DNA from: an uncultured Ruminococcus sp.
Lineage (GTDB): Bacteria; Bacillota; Clostridia; Oscillospirales; Ruminococcaceae
Length of the DNA stretch: 35,848 bases
Direction: 5' to 3'
Assembly (NCBI GenBank): GCA_947624295.1
Contig: CANQJV010000020.1
Span: 1 to 35,848, forward strand
Numbering within the stretch: position 1 is the stretch's first letter; every line of letters begins with the position of its first letter. Positions 14,696-22,155 of the stretch are shown here, in pieces. A program made the translations under genes and the position numbers. The notes beneath the pieces were generated by a model. That model had not been told where the DNA came from. It saw nothing but the letters and a program-made list of their open reading frames with translations, and made no database searches.

Positions 14696-15607
14696 TTATT
14701 TTTTATTTCTTTTTGAAATTAAATTAACTTTCCTTTTTGCCCATAATAAGTATTCAGGCGTACTGAGGAACAGGAAATAGTTTTCCCGGCATTCTGCTAT
14801 AAATTCCTCGATAGTACCGGGTCTGTATCCGTAAAAACTACTGTCGTCAATAGATTCCATTAAAGAACCGGTTGTTACCTTGTTAAAGAAATCATATGTA
14901 TCTTTATTTTCATCGCTTAATTTTTTAAGATACTGATTTGATTTACGGAAATCGCCGAGTTTATAGTACAATATAGATAACGGCAGTAAAAATTGAGTGC
15001 CTTCCTCCGGATATTTTCCATAAAGTTCAAGAGCTGACTGTTCATCTTCTAAAAGTGCATAAATGTGCATAAGGGTATATCTTGCACCGAGATTGTCGTT
15101 AGTACAAAGTTTCAGCATTTTTTCATACACTGAAGTTGCAAGGCGCATCTGTCCGCATTGTACAAAATTAGTAGCATACTTATCCAACAGGCGCATATAA
15201 GGGCGTGTTTCAAGTATCAGCCAGAATTCCCCTATATTGTCATCATCAAAATAACCTTGTTCTTTTAAGTCTTTTTCAGTTTTATCAATCAAATCTTTAT
15301 ATTTTTCAGACAATTTTTCACTTGAGGTACAGGACAATTCAAGCACCGTAGATTCAGCGTCGAGATTGTCAGGTTCAAGTTCAAGAGCTTTTTTTGCATA
15401 TTTCAGGGCTTCTTTTTTAGTAGATGCCGAATCAGCAAGTTCCAGATAATCATCTGCTGTTTCAATATCACTTTCATCGGGCTTATATTTTGACATGAAA
15501 GACTTAAAAGCCTTGTCCAAATCTTCATCGGTGTTTAGTTCAATGTCGTCATTTTCCAGCAGGAAATTTTCAAATTGTTTGAATAATTTTTCAGTTGGTT
15601 TGCTCAT
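14696..15607 (-). CDS. Tetratricopeptide (TPR) repeat protein, ST7-like
   Basis: A 303-residue soluble, acidic, helical protein. TPR-like helix pairs are visible at ALKYAKKALELEPDNLDAE (about 67-85) and in the middle, where LETRPYMRLLDKYA, ATSVYEKMLKLCTNDNLGARYTL and ALELYGKYPEEG follow the pattern of bacterial ST7-like TPR proteins (TRPYxR ... NDNxGxRY). TPR folds mediate protein-protein contacts; the partner is unknown. The ATG at 15607 is chosen because AAAGG lies about 8 nt upstream; a GTG at 15616 sits within that SD. It starts only 40 nt after the 3' end of tRNA-Leu with no terminator between, so the tRNA promoter probably drives it too. Confidence 0.85.
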   Translation of the reverse strand: MSKPTEKLFKQFENFLLENDDIELNTDEDLDKAFKSFMSKYKPDESDIETADDYLELADSASTKKEALKYAKKALELEPDNLDAESTVLELSCTSSEKLSEKYKDLIDKTEKDLKEQGYFDDDNIGEFWLILETRPYMRLLDKYATNFVQCGQMRLATSVYEKMLKLCTNDNLGARYTLMHIYALLEDEQSALELYGKYPEEGTQFLLPLSILYYKLGDFRKSNQYLKKLSDENKDTYDFFNKVTTGSLMESIDDSSFYGYRPGTIEEFIAECRENYFLFLSTPEYLLWAKRKVNLISKRNKK

Positions 15608-15646
15608 AACAAACACCTTTCTGCCATAAATGGCGATTATTTATTT

Positions 15647-15733
15647 TGGTGCGGATAACAGGAGTTGAACCTGCACCGAGTTGCCCCGACTGGCACCTGA
15701 AGCCAGCGCGTCTGCCTATTCCGCCATATCCGC
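15647..15733 (-). tRNA. tRNA-Leu(CAG)
   Basis: On the - strand the 87-nt type II tRNA begins GCGGATA and ends TATCCGC-A-CCA, forming a 7-bp acceptor stem with CCA encoded. The anticodon arm CTGGC-TTCAGGT-GCCAG gives anticodon CAG. It has a long variable arm (TCGGGGCAACTCGG), as in leucine tRNAs, and the T-loop GGTTCAACTCC. It is preceded by a consensus promoter, and no terminator is seen before the TPR gene. Confidence 0.96.
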
Positions 15734-15746
15734 AAATTACTATAAT

Positions 15747-15775
15747 ATTATACCATATATTTTCATAAAAGTCAA
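15747..15775 (-). promoter_or_regulatory. Promoter of tRNA-Leu (and probably the TPR gene)
   Basis: On the - strand, TTGACT (15775-15770), 17-nt spacer, TATAAT (15752-15747) preceded by TATGG (extended -10). Predicted start about 7 nt before the tRNA 5' end. Confidence 0.88.
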
Positions 15776-15794
15776 TAGCTGAAACAAAATTAAA

Positions 15795-15840
15795 TAAAAA
15801 AACTTTTGCAGAGCGGATTCTTAACTTAATCCGCCCTGCA
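15795..15840 (-). terminator. Terminator after the CD1247-type gene
   Basis: A 13-bp stem (15807-15819 with 15828-15840, one G-U pair, core GCGGATT) followed on the - strand by AAAG and a T-rich run. It lies 5 nt after the stop codon. Confidence 0.9.
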
Positions 15841-15845
15841 TTTGT

Positions 15846-16322
15846 TTATTCTTCTGAATTTGAATCTGATTCTGATTTTTCGAAATCCTCGATTGTGATG
15901 TCATCGTAGTCAAATTCAAGTAACTCGTTGCAATTAGGGCAATTTATAGAGCCCTCATCAATCATAGACTCGTCAACAAGAATAGTATCTCCGCAAGTCG
16001 GGCAAGTCACCTCATAAAGTTCGTCATCGTCCTCGAGGTCATATTCGTCGTCATCGTCGTCATCATCGTCAAAACATTCACCGCATTCATCGCAGTTTTC
16101 GCAGTCAAAGACTTCTTTTTCGACTTCGCCGAGGTCCTCATCGAGAATATCGCAAAGTTCAGTGAGTTCATCGACTTGTGACTGCAAATCATCGATATAA
16201 AGCACCATTTCAGCCATAACTTCCGACATTTGTATCAGTACTTTTCCCTCTTTTGTAGAGGTATCGATTTCAAGACCTGCCAGCAATCCCTGAAGATAGG
16301 ACATTTTTTCTGTAAGATTCAT
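15846..16322 (-). CDS. CD1247-type acidic zinc-ribbon protein, unknown function
   Basis: A 158-residue protein. The N-terminus (about 1-60) is a predicted helical hairpin (MNLTEKMSYLQGLLAGLEID ... MSEVMAEMVLYIDDLQSQVDEL) typical of the CD1247 N-terminal domain of Clostridia. A cysteine pair region (CENCDECGEC) and a very acidic stretch with eight consecutive Asp follow. A zinc ribbon comes next: CPTCGD and CPNCNE, two CxxC knuckles 18 residues apart. The tail is acidic. The function is unknown in the family. ATG 16322 has AAAGGAGG about 10 nt upstream. It is 33 nt downstream of efp and probably co-transcribed with it, as is common in Clostridia. Confidence 0.85.
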   Translation of the reverse strand: MNLTEKMSYLQGLLAGLEIDTSTKEGKVLIQMSEVMAEMVLYIDDLQSQVDELTELCDILDEDLGEVEKEVFDCENCDECGECFDDDDDDDDEYDLEDDDELYEVTCPTCGDTILVDESMIDEGSINCPNCNELLEFDYDDITIEDFEKSESDSNSEE

Positions 16323-16355
16323 TGCAGAAACCTCCTTTGAATATTGCACGGCAAA

Positions 16356-16913
16356 TCAGGCACGTGACATATATTCGCCTGTTCTTGTGTCAACCTGAAT
16401 TTTATCGCCCTCGTTGATGAAAAGAGGCACTTTAATTTCCGCACCTGTTTCGAGGGTAGCCGGTTTTGTTGCGTTTGTAGCGGTATCGCCCTTGAAACCG
16501 GGGTCAGTCTGTGTAACGATAAGTTCAACGAAGTTAGGCGGTTCAACACCGAAAACATTGCCCTTGTAAGAGAGAACCTTGCAAATCATTTCTTCTTTTA
16601 CGAAACGGAAAGAGTCACCGAGTTTGTCTGCGCTAATCGGAATCTGCTCATAAGTTTCCATATCCATGAAGTAGTAGAGTTCGCCGTCTGTATAGCTGTA
16701 CTGCATATCCTTTCTTTCAACGAAAGCGGTCGGGAATTTTGCAGTCGGGTTGAAAGAAGTTTCAACGACTGAACCTGTAATTACGTTTTTGTATTTTGTT
16801 CTTACAAAAGCGGCACCTTTACCGGGCTTAACGTGCTGAAATTCAACGACCTGAACAACCTGTCCGTCAAGTTCGAAAGTAACACCGTTTCTGAAATCTC
16901 CTGCTGAAATCAT
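16356..16913 (-). CDS. efp: Translation elongation factor P
   Basis: A 185-residue EF-P, the standard length. It binds ribosomes stalled at polyproline stretches and helps peptide bond formation. Domain I carries the tip loop [10 protein letters not shown], with the usually modified lysine at the GKG position. Domains II/III contain FVKEEM and the conserved [22 protein letters not shown] region, and it ends with the family-typical [13 protein letters not shown] 16913 is preceded by GGAGG. It has its own promoter despite following the M24 peptidase gene, the same pairing as yqhT-efp in B. subtilis. Confidence 0.97.
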   Translation of the reverse strand: MISAGDFRNGVTFELDGQVVQVVEFQHVKPGKGAAFVRTKYKNVITGSVVETSFNPTAKFPTAFVERKDMQYSYTDGELYYFMDMETYEQIPISADKLGDSFRFVKEEMICKVLSYKGNVFGVEPPNFVELIVTQTDPGFKGDTATNATKPATLETGAEIKVPLFINEGDKIQVDTRTGEYMSRA

Positions 16914-16961
16914 TATAAAAACCTCCATAATAAAAATTCATAAAATAAAATTATATATATT

Positions 16962-16990
16962 ATTCTACCATATTTTTCTGAAAAATGCAA
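16962..16990 (-). promoter_or_regulatory. Promoter of efp
   Basis: On the - strand, TTGCAT (16990-16985), 17-nt spacer, TAGAAT (16967-16962) preceded by TATGG (extended -10). Leader of about 40 nt, A/T-rich, without structure. Confidence 0.72.
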
Positions 16991-17007
16991 TACCTTAAGA
17001 ATGATTA

Positions 17008-18075
17008 TTACAAAGATATTATATTTTTGGCAGATTTTGTTATATTTTCACAACCATTTTTATGCAAAATAACGAAATCCTCAATACGTACACCAAATTT
17101 CCCTGCAATATAAATCCCCGGTTCTATTGTTACGACAGCGTTTTCGTTCAGAATATGCCTGTAACTTTGTGATGCATTTGGTTTTTCGTGGATTTCAAGA
17201 CCAACGCCGTGACCAAGCGAATGCCCGAAATATTCACCATAGCCGGCTTCTTCGATGATACTCCTTGCAATGAAATCGAGTTCTTGCCCTGTCATTCCCG
17301 CACGAGCCTGATTTATAGCCGCTTTTTGCGCCTCAAGGACAATCTCATATACTTTCCGCATTTCAGCGGACGGTTCACCGAGGCATATAGTTCGTGTCAT
17401 ATCGCTATGGTAGCCGTTATATACTGCGCCGTAATCCATAAGAATAAATTCGCCTTTTTGAACGGGTTTATCTGACGGTACACCGTGAGGCATAGAAGTA
17501 TTTGCTCCCGAAAGAACAATTGTTTCAAAAGAAACGCCCTCTGAACCGTTAATCATCATGATTCTTTCGAGTTCCATAGCGATTTCACGTTCAGTAACGC
17601 CTTCTTTTATGTAATCAAGTATGCCGTCAAATGCAAGTTCTGCTATTTCCTGCGCTTTTTTAATGCATTCAATTTCAGATAAATCTTTTGACATTCTAAG
17701 CGAATTTATTGCGTTACTAAGAACATCTGTTTCAATAAATTCAGTATCTTTGATGAATTTTTTCAGTGTATTCAGCTGATTTATTGTCATTGTCTGCGAT
17801 TCTACAGCAATATTTTCAGCTGAATGCTTATGAATGAGTTCCTGTATCTGATTATACAGCTTTTTCTGTTCGATGACCTCAGCAGTTTTGACAACAGCAC
17901 GGGCTTTTTCTATATAGCGGAAATCAATAATCAGATACGCTTTATCCCTGAACGCTATAACAGTCCCGTCCGATGATTTCATTCCCGTAAAATAACGGCG
18001 GTTTACATCGGAAGTCACGAGGACACAATCAATATCATCGGGTAATTCGTTAAAAAGTTTATCAAATTTTGTCAT
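17008..18075 (-). CDS. Xaa-Pro aminopeptidase family protein (M24B)
   Basis: A 355-residue metallopeptidase cleaving N-terminal residues before proline. An N-terminal creatinase-like domain (about 1-125) precedes the pita-bread domain. Metal ligands are visible: LMDYGAVYNGYHSDMTRT (two Asp), GHSLGHGVGLEIHE (His), VTIEPGIYI (Glu) and GVRIEDFVIL (Glu). The HGVGLEIHE signature fits aminopeptidase P/prolidase of the B. subtilis YqhT type; the split between them cannot be made from sequence alone. ATG 18075 lies 5 nt after the aroQ stop and uses GGAG within the aroQ end, so the genes are coupled. Confidence 0.92.
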   Translation of the reverse strand: MTKFDKLFNELPDDIDCVLVTSDVNRRYFTGMKSSDGTVIAFRDKAYLIIDFRYIEKARAVVKTAEVIEQKKLYNQIQELIHKHSAENIAVESQTMTINQLNTLKKFIKDTEFIETDVLSNAINSLRMSKDLSEIECIKKAQEIAELAFDGILDYIKEGVTEREIAMELERIMMINGSEGVSFETIVLSGANTSMPHGVPSDKPVQKGEFILMDYGAVYNGYHSDMTRTICLGEPSAEMRKVYEIVLEAQKAAINQARAGMTGQELDFIARSIIEEAGYGEYFGHSLGHGVGLEIHEKPNASQSYRHILNENAVVTIEPGIYIAGKFGVRIEDFVILHKNGCENITKSAKNIISL

Positions 18076-18080
18076 ATTAT

Positions 18081-18512
18081 TTACATCTCCGAAAGTGCCT
18101 GAACAGCAAGGTAATAGCTCATAAATCCAAGTCCGCATATACTGCCTTTGCAGACGGGTGCAATAACAGATTTAGCACGAAATTCCTCTCTTGCATCGAT
18201 ATTGCTTATATGCACTTCAATTACAGGGATTTTTATTGCGGAAATAGCGTCCCTGATAGCGTAGCTGTAGTGAGTATAAGCCCCTGCATTTATAATGATT
18301 CCGTCAAAATTCATACGAGCCGAGTGAAGTTTATCAATTATAGCACCCTCGTGATTTGACTGGAAAATTTCGCATTCCATACCGAGATTTTTAGCACGGT
18401 CAATTATATTGTTGTTGAGTTCGTCAATCCCTGCATTACCGTAAACTCCGGGTTCTCTTTCGCCGAGGAGATTCAGGTTAGGACCATGAATGACAAGAAT
18501 TTTTTTACTCAT
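18081..18512 (-). CDS. aroQ: Type II 3-dehydroquinate dehydratase
   Basis: A 143-residue dodecameric enzyme of the shikimate pathway (3-dehydroquinate to 3-dehydroshikimate). Signatures: HGPNLNLLGEREPGVYG (9-25, catalytic Y24), INAGAYTHYSYAIRDA, EVHISNIDAREEFRAKS and GLGFMSYYLAVQAL. ATG 18512 has AAAGGAGTG 6-7 nt upstream. Downstream it is coupled to the M24 peptidase, as in many Firmicutes (aroQ-yqhT-efp). The rpsU terminator lies just upstream, so some transcription may come by read-through; I see no separate strong promoter. Confidence 0.96.
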   Translation of the reverse strand: MSKKILVIHGPNLNLLGEREPGVYGNAGIDELNNNIIDRAKNLGMECEIFQSNHEGAIIDKLHSARMNFDGIIINAGAYTHYSYAIRDAISAIKIPVIEVHISNIDAREEFRAKSVIAPVCKGSICGLGFMSYYLAVQALSEM

Positions 18513-18548
18513 AAAAATCACTCCTTTATTATATTTTTGCAATAAATG

Positions 18549-18571
18549 AAAAAGCGGACAAAACTGCCCGC
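18549..18571 (-). terminator. Terminator of rpsU
   Basis: A 7-bp GC-rich stem (18554-18560 with 18565-18571, one G-U pair), 4-nt loop, then T5 on the - strand. It sits 30 nt after the rpsU stop. Confidence 0.75.
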
Positions 18572-18600
18572 CTTTATCAACATCTCATATCTCCGCAAAA

Positions 18601-18774
18601 TCAATATTTACGCTTGCGAGCTGCCTCAGATTTCTTCTTACGTTTTACTGAAGGCTTTTCGTAGTGTTCTCTCTTGCGAACTTCAGCGATAACGCCGTCC
18701 TTAGCGCAAGCTCTCTTGAATTTCTTAAGAGCATTGTCGAGAGAATCATTCTTACCAACACGAACTTCTGCCAT
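18601..18774 (-). CDS. rpsU: 30S ribosomal protein S21
   Basis: A 57-residue basic protein: [19 protein letters not shown] at the start, KRACAKDGV in the middle and a lysine/arginine-rich tail ending AARKRKY, all typical of bS21. It sits near the anti-SD region of 16S rRNA. Of two nearby ATGs, 18774 is chosen: it lies 9 nt after GGAGG and gives the canonical MAEVRV start, whereas 18780 is only 3 nt from the SD. It has its own consensus promoter, a long structured leader and a terminator, so it is an independent unit. Confidence 0.95.
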   Translation of the reverse strand: MAEVRVGKNDSLDNALKKFKRACAKDGVIAEVRKREHYEKPSVKRKKKSEAARKRKY

Positions 18775-18930
18775 TTCCATTTCCCTCCTTTGTTCAGAGG
18801 CTGCCGACCGGTAACCCCGGCTATATACTAATCACTTTTTGGAAGTGTTAGTTAACTGTACCTCATTGGATTCACTTTTTTGTGGAAGAGAATCCCATTT
18901 CGCAGACCAGATTTTGTAATTAAGAATATA
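18775..18930 (-). promoter_or_regulatory. Structured 5' leader of rpsU
   Basis: Between the predicted start (about 18929) and the rpsU ATG lie some 155 nt with three hairpins in transcript order. The first is 18895-18868 (GGATTC...GAATCC ends). The second is 18852-18827 (ACTAACACTT / AAGTGATTAGT, ten pairs with one bulge). The third is 18821-18803 (GC-rich, CCGG/CCGG core). The loops of the first two share a CTTCCA...AAAAAGTGA motif. It is a candidate S21 autoregulatory leader. No riboswitch class I know matches, and there is no T-run before the gene, so control would be translational. Confidence 0.55.
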
Positions 18931-18935
18931 ATATC

Positions 18936-18964
18936 ATTATAACATAAATATTCCGATATGTCAA
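18936..18964 (-). promoter_or_regulatory. Consensus promoter of rpsU
   Basis: On the - strand, TTGACA (18964-18959), exactly 17 nt, TATAAT (18941-18936) with TATGT before it (extended -10). It starts 28 nt after the leuS stop; I see no strong terminator for leuS in between. Confidence 0.93.
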
Positions 18965-18992
18965 GATTTTTTTTTCAAACAGAAAAATTTCG

Positions 18993-21398
18993 TTATTTTG
19001 CAACAATATTAACAAGTTTATTTGGTACATATATCTGTTTTATTACATTTTTGCCGTCAACAGCCTCTTTTACTTTTTCGTCATCAAGTGCCATTGCTAT
19101 GACGGTATCTTTGTCGGAATCAACAGAAATATTGAGTTTCGCCTTGAGTTTTCCGTTGACCTGCACAACAATTTCAATCGTATCGTCCTTGCAAAGCGAT
19201 TCATCATAAGTAATCCACGCTTGTTGACTGAGTATCGTGCCAAAGTTAATGCTGTAGATTTCCTCTGTAATATGCGGTGCGAACGGGTAAAGCATAGTCA
19301 CAAATGCACCGAGTTCAGCTTTAGTGATACTGCCTGCATCGTAAATTTCGTTGATAAGTGTCATCATAGCTGCAATAGCTGTATTGAATTTCATTGCTTC
19401 AATATCTTCCGACACTTTTTTTATTGTCTTATGGAACGATGATTTAAGTTTATCGCTGTACTCGTCACCGTCAACAAGCATATCCTGTAAACTCCACACT
19501 CTGTCAATGAATCGCTTACAACCTTTGATACTTGCCTCATTCCATGGCGCAGCTTTTTCGTAATCGCCCATAAAAAGCGTATACAGGCGCAGAACATCTG
19601 CACCGTATTCAGCAACAACGTCATTCGGGTCAACAACATTTCCACGGGATTTAGACATTTTTTCGCCGTCCTCACCGAGGATAAGACCCTGAGCTGTTCT
19701 TTTTGCGTACGGTTCGGAAGTCGGCACAAGTCCCATATCATAGAGGAATTTATGCCAGAAACGTGAATAAATCATATGGCGTGTGACGTGTTCCATACCG
19801 CCGTTATACCAGTCTACGGGAAGCCAGTATTTCAGTGATTCTTGTGACGCAAATTCATCGCTGTTATGCGGGTCGCAGTAGCGGAGGAAATACCACGATG
19901 AACCTGCCCATTGCGGCATTGTATCAGTTTCACGTCTTGCATCTTTTCCGCATTTCGGGCATTTGCACTTAACAAAGCTGTCGATTTTTGCAAGAGGGCT
20001 TTCGCCGTCCGTACCCGGTTCGAAATTCTCTACTTCAGGGAGTTTCAGCGGAAGTTCATCGTACGGTACAGCTACCATTCCGCAGTTATCGCAATGCACA
20101 ATCGGGATAGGTTCGCCCCAGTAACGCTGACGGTTGAAAGCCCAGTCTTTCATTTTGAACTGCACGCCCTTTTCACCACAACCGAGTTTTTCGAGTATCT
20201 CAAGTGCCTTTGCAACAGCATCTTTTTTGTTGGTGATACCGTTGAGTTCGCCTGAATTTACAAGTTCGCCCTCACCTGTATAAGCTTCTTTTGATATATC
20301 TCCGCCTTTTATGACCTCGATAATATCAATGCCGAATTTCTTTGCAAATTCGTAGTCTCTTGTATCGTGTGCAGGTACAGCCATAATTGCGCCTGTACCG
20401 TATCCCATCATTACGTAGTCCGAAATATAAATCGGGATTTCTTTATTAGTAATCGGATTTACCGCAGTAAGCCCCTCAATTTTTACGCCTGTTTTATCCT
20501 TGACGAGTTGTGTTCTTTCAAATTCGCTTTTCTTTGCGCATTCAGCCTTATAATCGTCAAGTGCCTGAATATTTGCGATAGAATCCCTGTATTTCTGTAT
20601 AATCGGGTGTTCAGGTGCAATTACCATAAAAGTCACGCCGTAAAGTGTATCAGGTCGTGTTGTGTAAATACGGAGCTGTTCGTCCTGTTCTTTGATTTTG
20701 AAATTAACAAATGCGCCTGTTGATTTACCAATCCAGTTTTCCTGTTGAAGTCTTACGTTCGGGAGGTAATCAACATCATTAAGCCCTTGTAACAGTTTAT
20801 CAGCGTACTCTGTGATTCTGAGATACCATACTTCTTTTGTTTTCTGGATAATATCGCTATGGCATACGTCACATTTACCTCCTTGTGAATCCTCGTTCGA
20901 AAGAACTACTTTACAGCTGGGACAATAGTTTACCTGTGTTTTGTCACGGAATACAAGCCCGTTTTCAAACATTTTCAGGAAAATCCACTGAGTCCATTTA
21001 TAGTAACCCTCTTCTGTTGTATCAATCACACGTGACCAGTCAAAAGAAAATCCTACAGTTTTGAGCTGTTGTGTGAATTTCTCAATATTCCTGTCCGTGA
21101 CTACACGAGGATGAATATTTTCCTTGATAGCTGTATTTTCAGTCGGCAGACCGTACGCATCAAATCCTATAGGGAAAAGCACATTATAGCCTTCCATACG
21201 TCTTTTACGGCTTACAACTTCAAGACCTGAATAAGCCTTGATATGACCTACGTGCATACCGTGTCCTGACGGATACGGGAATTCAACAAGTGCATAGAAT
21301 TTCTTTTTGCTATGGTCGTCAGAAGCCTTGAAAGTATCATTTTCTTCCCAGAATTTCTGCCATTTCGGCTCTACAGACTTAAAATCATATCTGTTCAT
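18993..21398 (-). CDS. leuS: Leucyl-tRNA synthetase
   Basis: An 801-residue class Ia synthetase charging tRNA-Leu. The HIGH motif is GMHVGH (47-52). A zinc-binding insert has CPSCKVVL and CDVCHS (about 155-180). The CP1 editing domain carries TTRPDTLYG and MAVPAHDTRDYEFA. The KMSKS loop is DGEKMSKSRGNVV. The C-terminal anticodon-binding and tail regions are complete. Three in-frame ATGs lie close together; 21398 is preferred, since AAAGGA is about 9 nt upstream, while 21407 and 21404 are too near the SD. It is the last gene of the yhbY-nadD-yqeK-LCP-rsfS run. No T-box precedes it. Confidence 0.97.
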   Translation of the reverse strand: MNRYDFKSVEPKWQKFWEENDTFKASDDHSKKKFYALVEFPYPSGHGMHVGHIKAYSGLEVVSRKRRMEGYNVLFPIGFDAYGLPTENTAIKENIHPRVVTDRNIEKFTQQLKTVGFSFDWSRVIDTTEEGYYKWTQWIFLKMFENGLVFRDKTQVNYCPSCKVVLSNEDSQGGKCDVCHSDIIQKTKEVWYLRITEYADKLLQGLNDVDYLPNVRLQQENWIGKSTGAFVNFKIKEQDEQLRIYTTRPDTLYGVTFMVIAPEHPIIQKYRDSIANIQALDDYKAECAKKSEFERTQLVKDKTGVKIEGLTAVNPITNKEIPIYISDYVMMGYGTGAIMAVPAHDTRDYEFAKKFGIDIIEVIKGGDISKEAYTGEGELVNSGELNGITNKKDAVAKALEILEKLGCGEKGVQFKMKDWAFNRQRYWGEPIPIVHCDNCGMVAVPYDELPLKLPEVENFEPGTDGESPLAKIDSFVKCKCPKCGKDARRETDTMPQWAGSSWYFLRYCDPHNSDEFASQESLKYWLPVDWYNGGMEHVTRHMIYSRFWHKFLYDMGLVPTSEPYAKRTAQGLILGEDGEKMSKSRGNVVDPNDVVAEYGADVLRLYTLFMGDYEKAAPWNEASIKGCKRFIDRVWSLQDMLVDGDEYSDKLKSSFHKTIKKVSEDIEAMKFNTAIAAMMTLINEIYDAGSITKAELGAFVTMLYPFAPHITEEIYSINFGTILSQQAWITYDESLCKDDTIEIVVQVNGKLKAKLNISVDSDKDTVIAMALDDEKVKEAVDGKNVIKQIYVPNKLVNIVAK

Positions 21399-21428
21399 TT
21401 TCATCATTCCTTTGTAAAAATATTGAAT

Positions 21429-21791
21429 TTATTTGAAAAGCGATGATATTTCGCTCCATTTGTTTGTGAAATGTCCCTTTATATCGGCATTTGTCACGAG
21501 AAGTATTATTGCACCTACGTCAATAAAAGCCTCAATCAGGTAAATCAATGTACCCGGCAAATGAATTATATTATATAACATATGGCTTATCACCGGAATT
21601 GCAATCACAACAGCTGTTGCATAGTTAAGGTACTGTAATCCGCTAAACATCGCAAAAAAACATATTACTGCCAAAATCAGGTCGGTAATATTAAATCCTC
21701 CGCCGATAATCATATTGAGAACTGCTTTTACAATCAGATACGCACCGATTATAACAACAAAATTTCTTCCCTTTACGTTGTTAGTTTTCAT
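21429..21791 (-). CDS. Small integral membrane protein, unknown
   Basis: A 120-residue very hydrophobic protein with three to four predicted membrane spans (about residues 9-31, 35-54, 58-78 and 84-101), a basic N-terminus and a polar C-terminal tail (NADIKGHFTNKWSEISSLFK). No family motif recognised. ATG 21791 is used because AAGGAGG precedes it, and it overlaps the end of rsfS by 11 nt, giving translational coupling. The following leuS starts 30 nt later. Such a membrane gene between rsfS and leuS is not part of the usual conserved core of this cluster. Confidence 0.78.
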   Translation of the reverse strand: MKTNNVKGRNFVVIIGAYLIVKAVLNMIIGGGFNITDLILAVICFFAMFSGLQYLNYATAVVIAIPVISHMLYNIIHLPGTLIYLIEAFIDVGAIILLVTNADIKGHFTNKWSEISSLFK

Positions 21792-22155
21792 TATTGCCCT
21801 CCTTGACAATAAGTCCGCTTATATCAATTTGTTCGCCGTCAGCCCATAAGCCTTCCAGTTTATAGAAATCCCTTGTATCTTTATAGAACGCATGGACGAT
21901 AATATCGCCGTAATCAAGTATAATCCACGTATTACCTGTATCTGCCTCACGTCTTTCGGGCTCTATGCCTTGCTCCGAAAGCTGATACTCAACTTCATCG
22001 GCAAGGGCTCTTGTGTGAGTATTGCTTGTGCCATTTACAATGACAAAGTAATCGGCGAGAATTGTCAAATCTGATATTTTTATCGCCTGAATATCTTCGC
22101 CTTTTTTCTTGTCAAGTGTTTTTACAATAATTTCAAGTTTCTGCTGTTCAGTCAT
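21781..22155 (-). CDS. rsfS: Ribosome silencing factor RsfS
   Basis: A 124-residue protein of the RsfS/Iojap family, which binds L14 (uL14) and blocks subunit joining when nutrients are scarce. Typical pieces: ISDLTILADYFVIVNGTSNTHTRALADEVE, then GNTWIILDYGDIIVHAFYKDTRDFYKLEGLWADG. ATG 22155 has AAAGGA about 9 nt upstream and overlaps the LCP stop by 8 nt (ATGACTGA). It stands in the conserved nadD-yqeK-LCP-rsfS order. Confidence 0.95.
   Translation of the reverse strand: MTEQQKLEIIVKTLDKKKGEDIQAIKISDLTILADYFVIVNGTSNTHTRALADEVEYQLSEQGIEPERREADTGNTWIILDYGDIIVHAFYKDTRDFYKLEGLWADGEQIDISGLIVKEGNNEN

Noticed and set aside
15608..15646. Terminator between tRNA-Leu and the TPR gene
   Set aside because: Only a 5-bp GCCAT/ATGGC hairpin without a T-run is present.
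15647..15733. tRNA-Leu as an integration site of the rightward island
   Set aside because: The TPR gene and a terminator lie between, and no duplicated tRNA 3' end is seen in the island.
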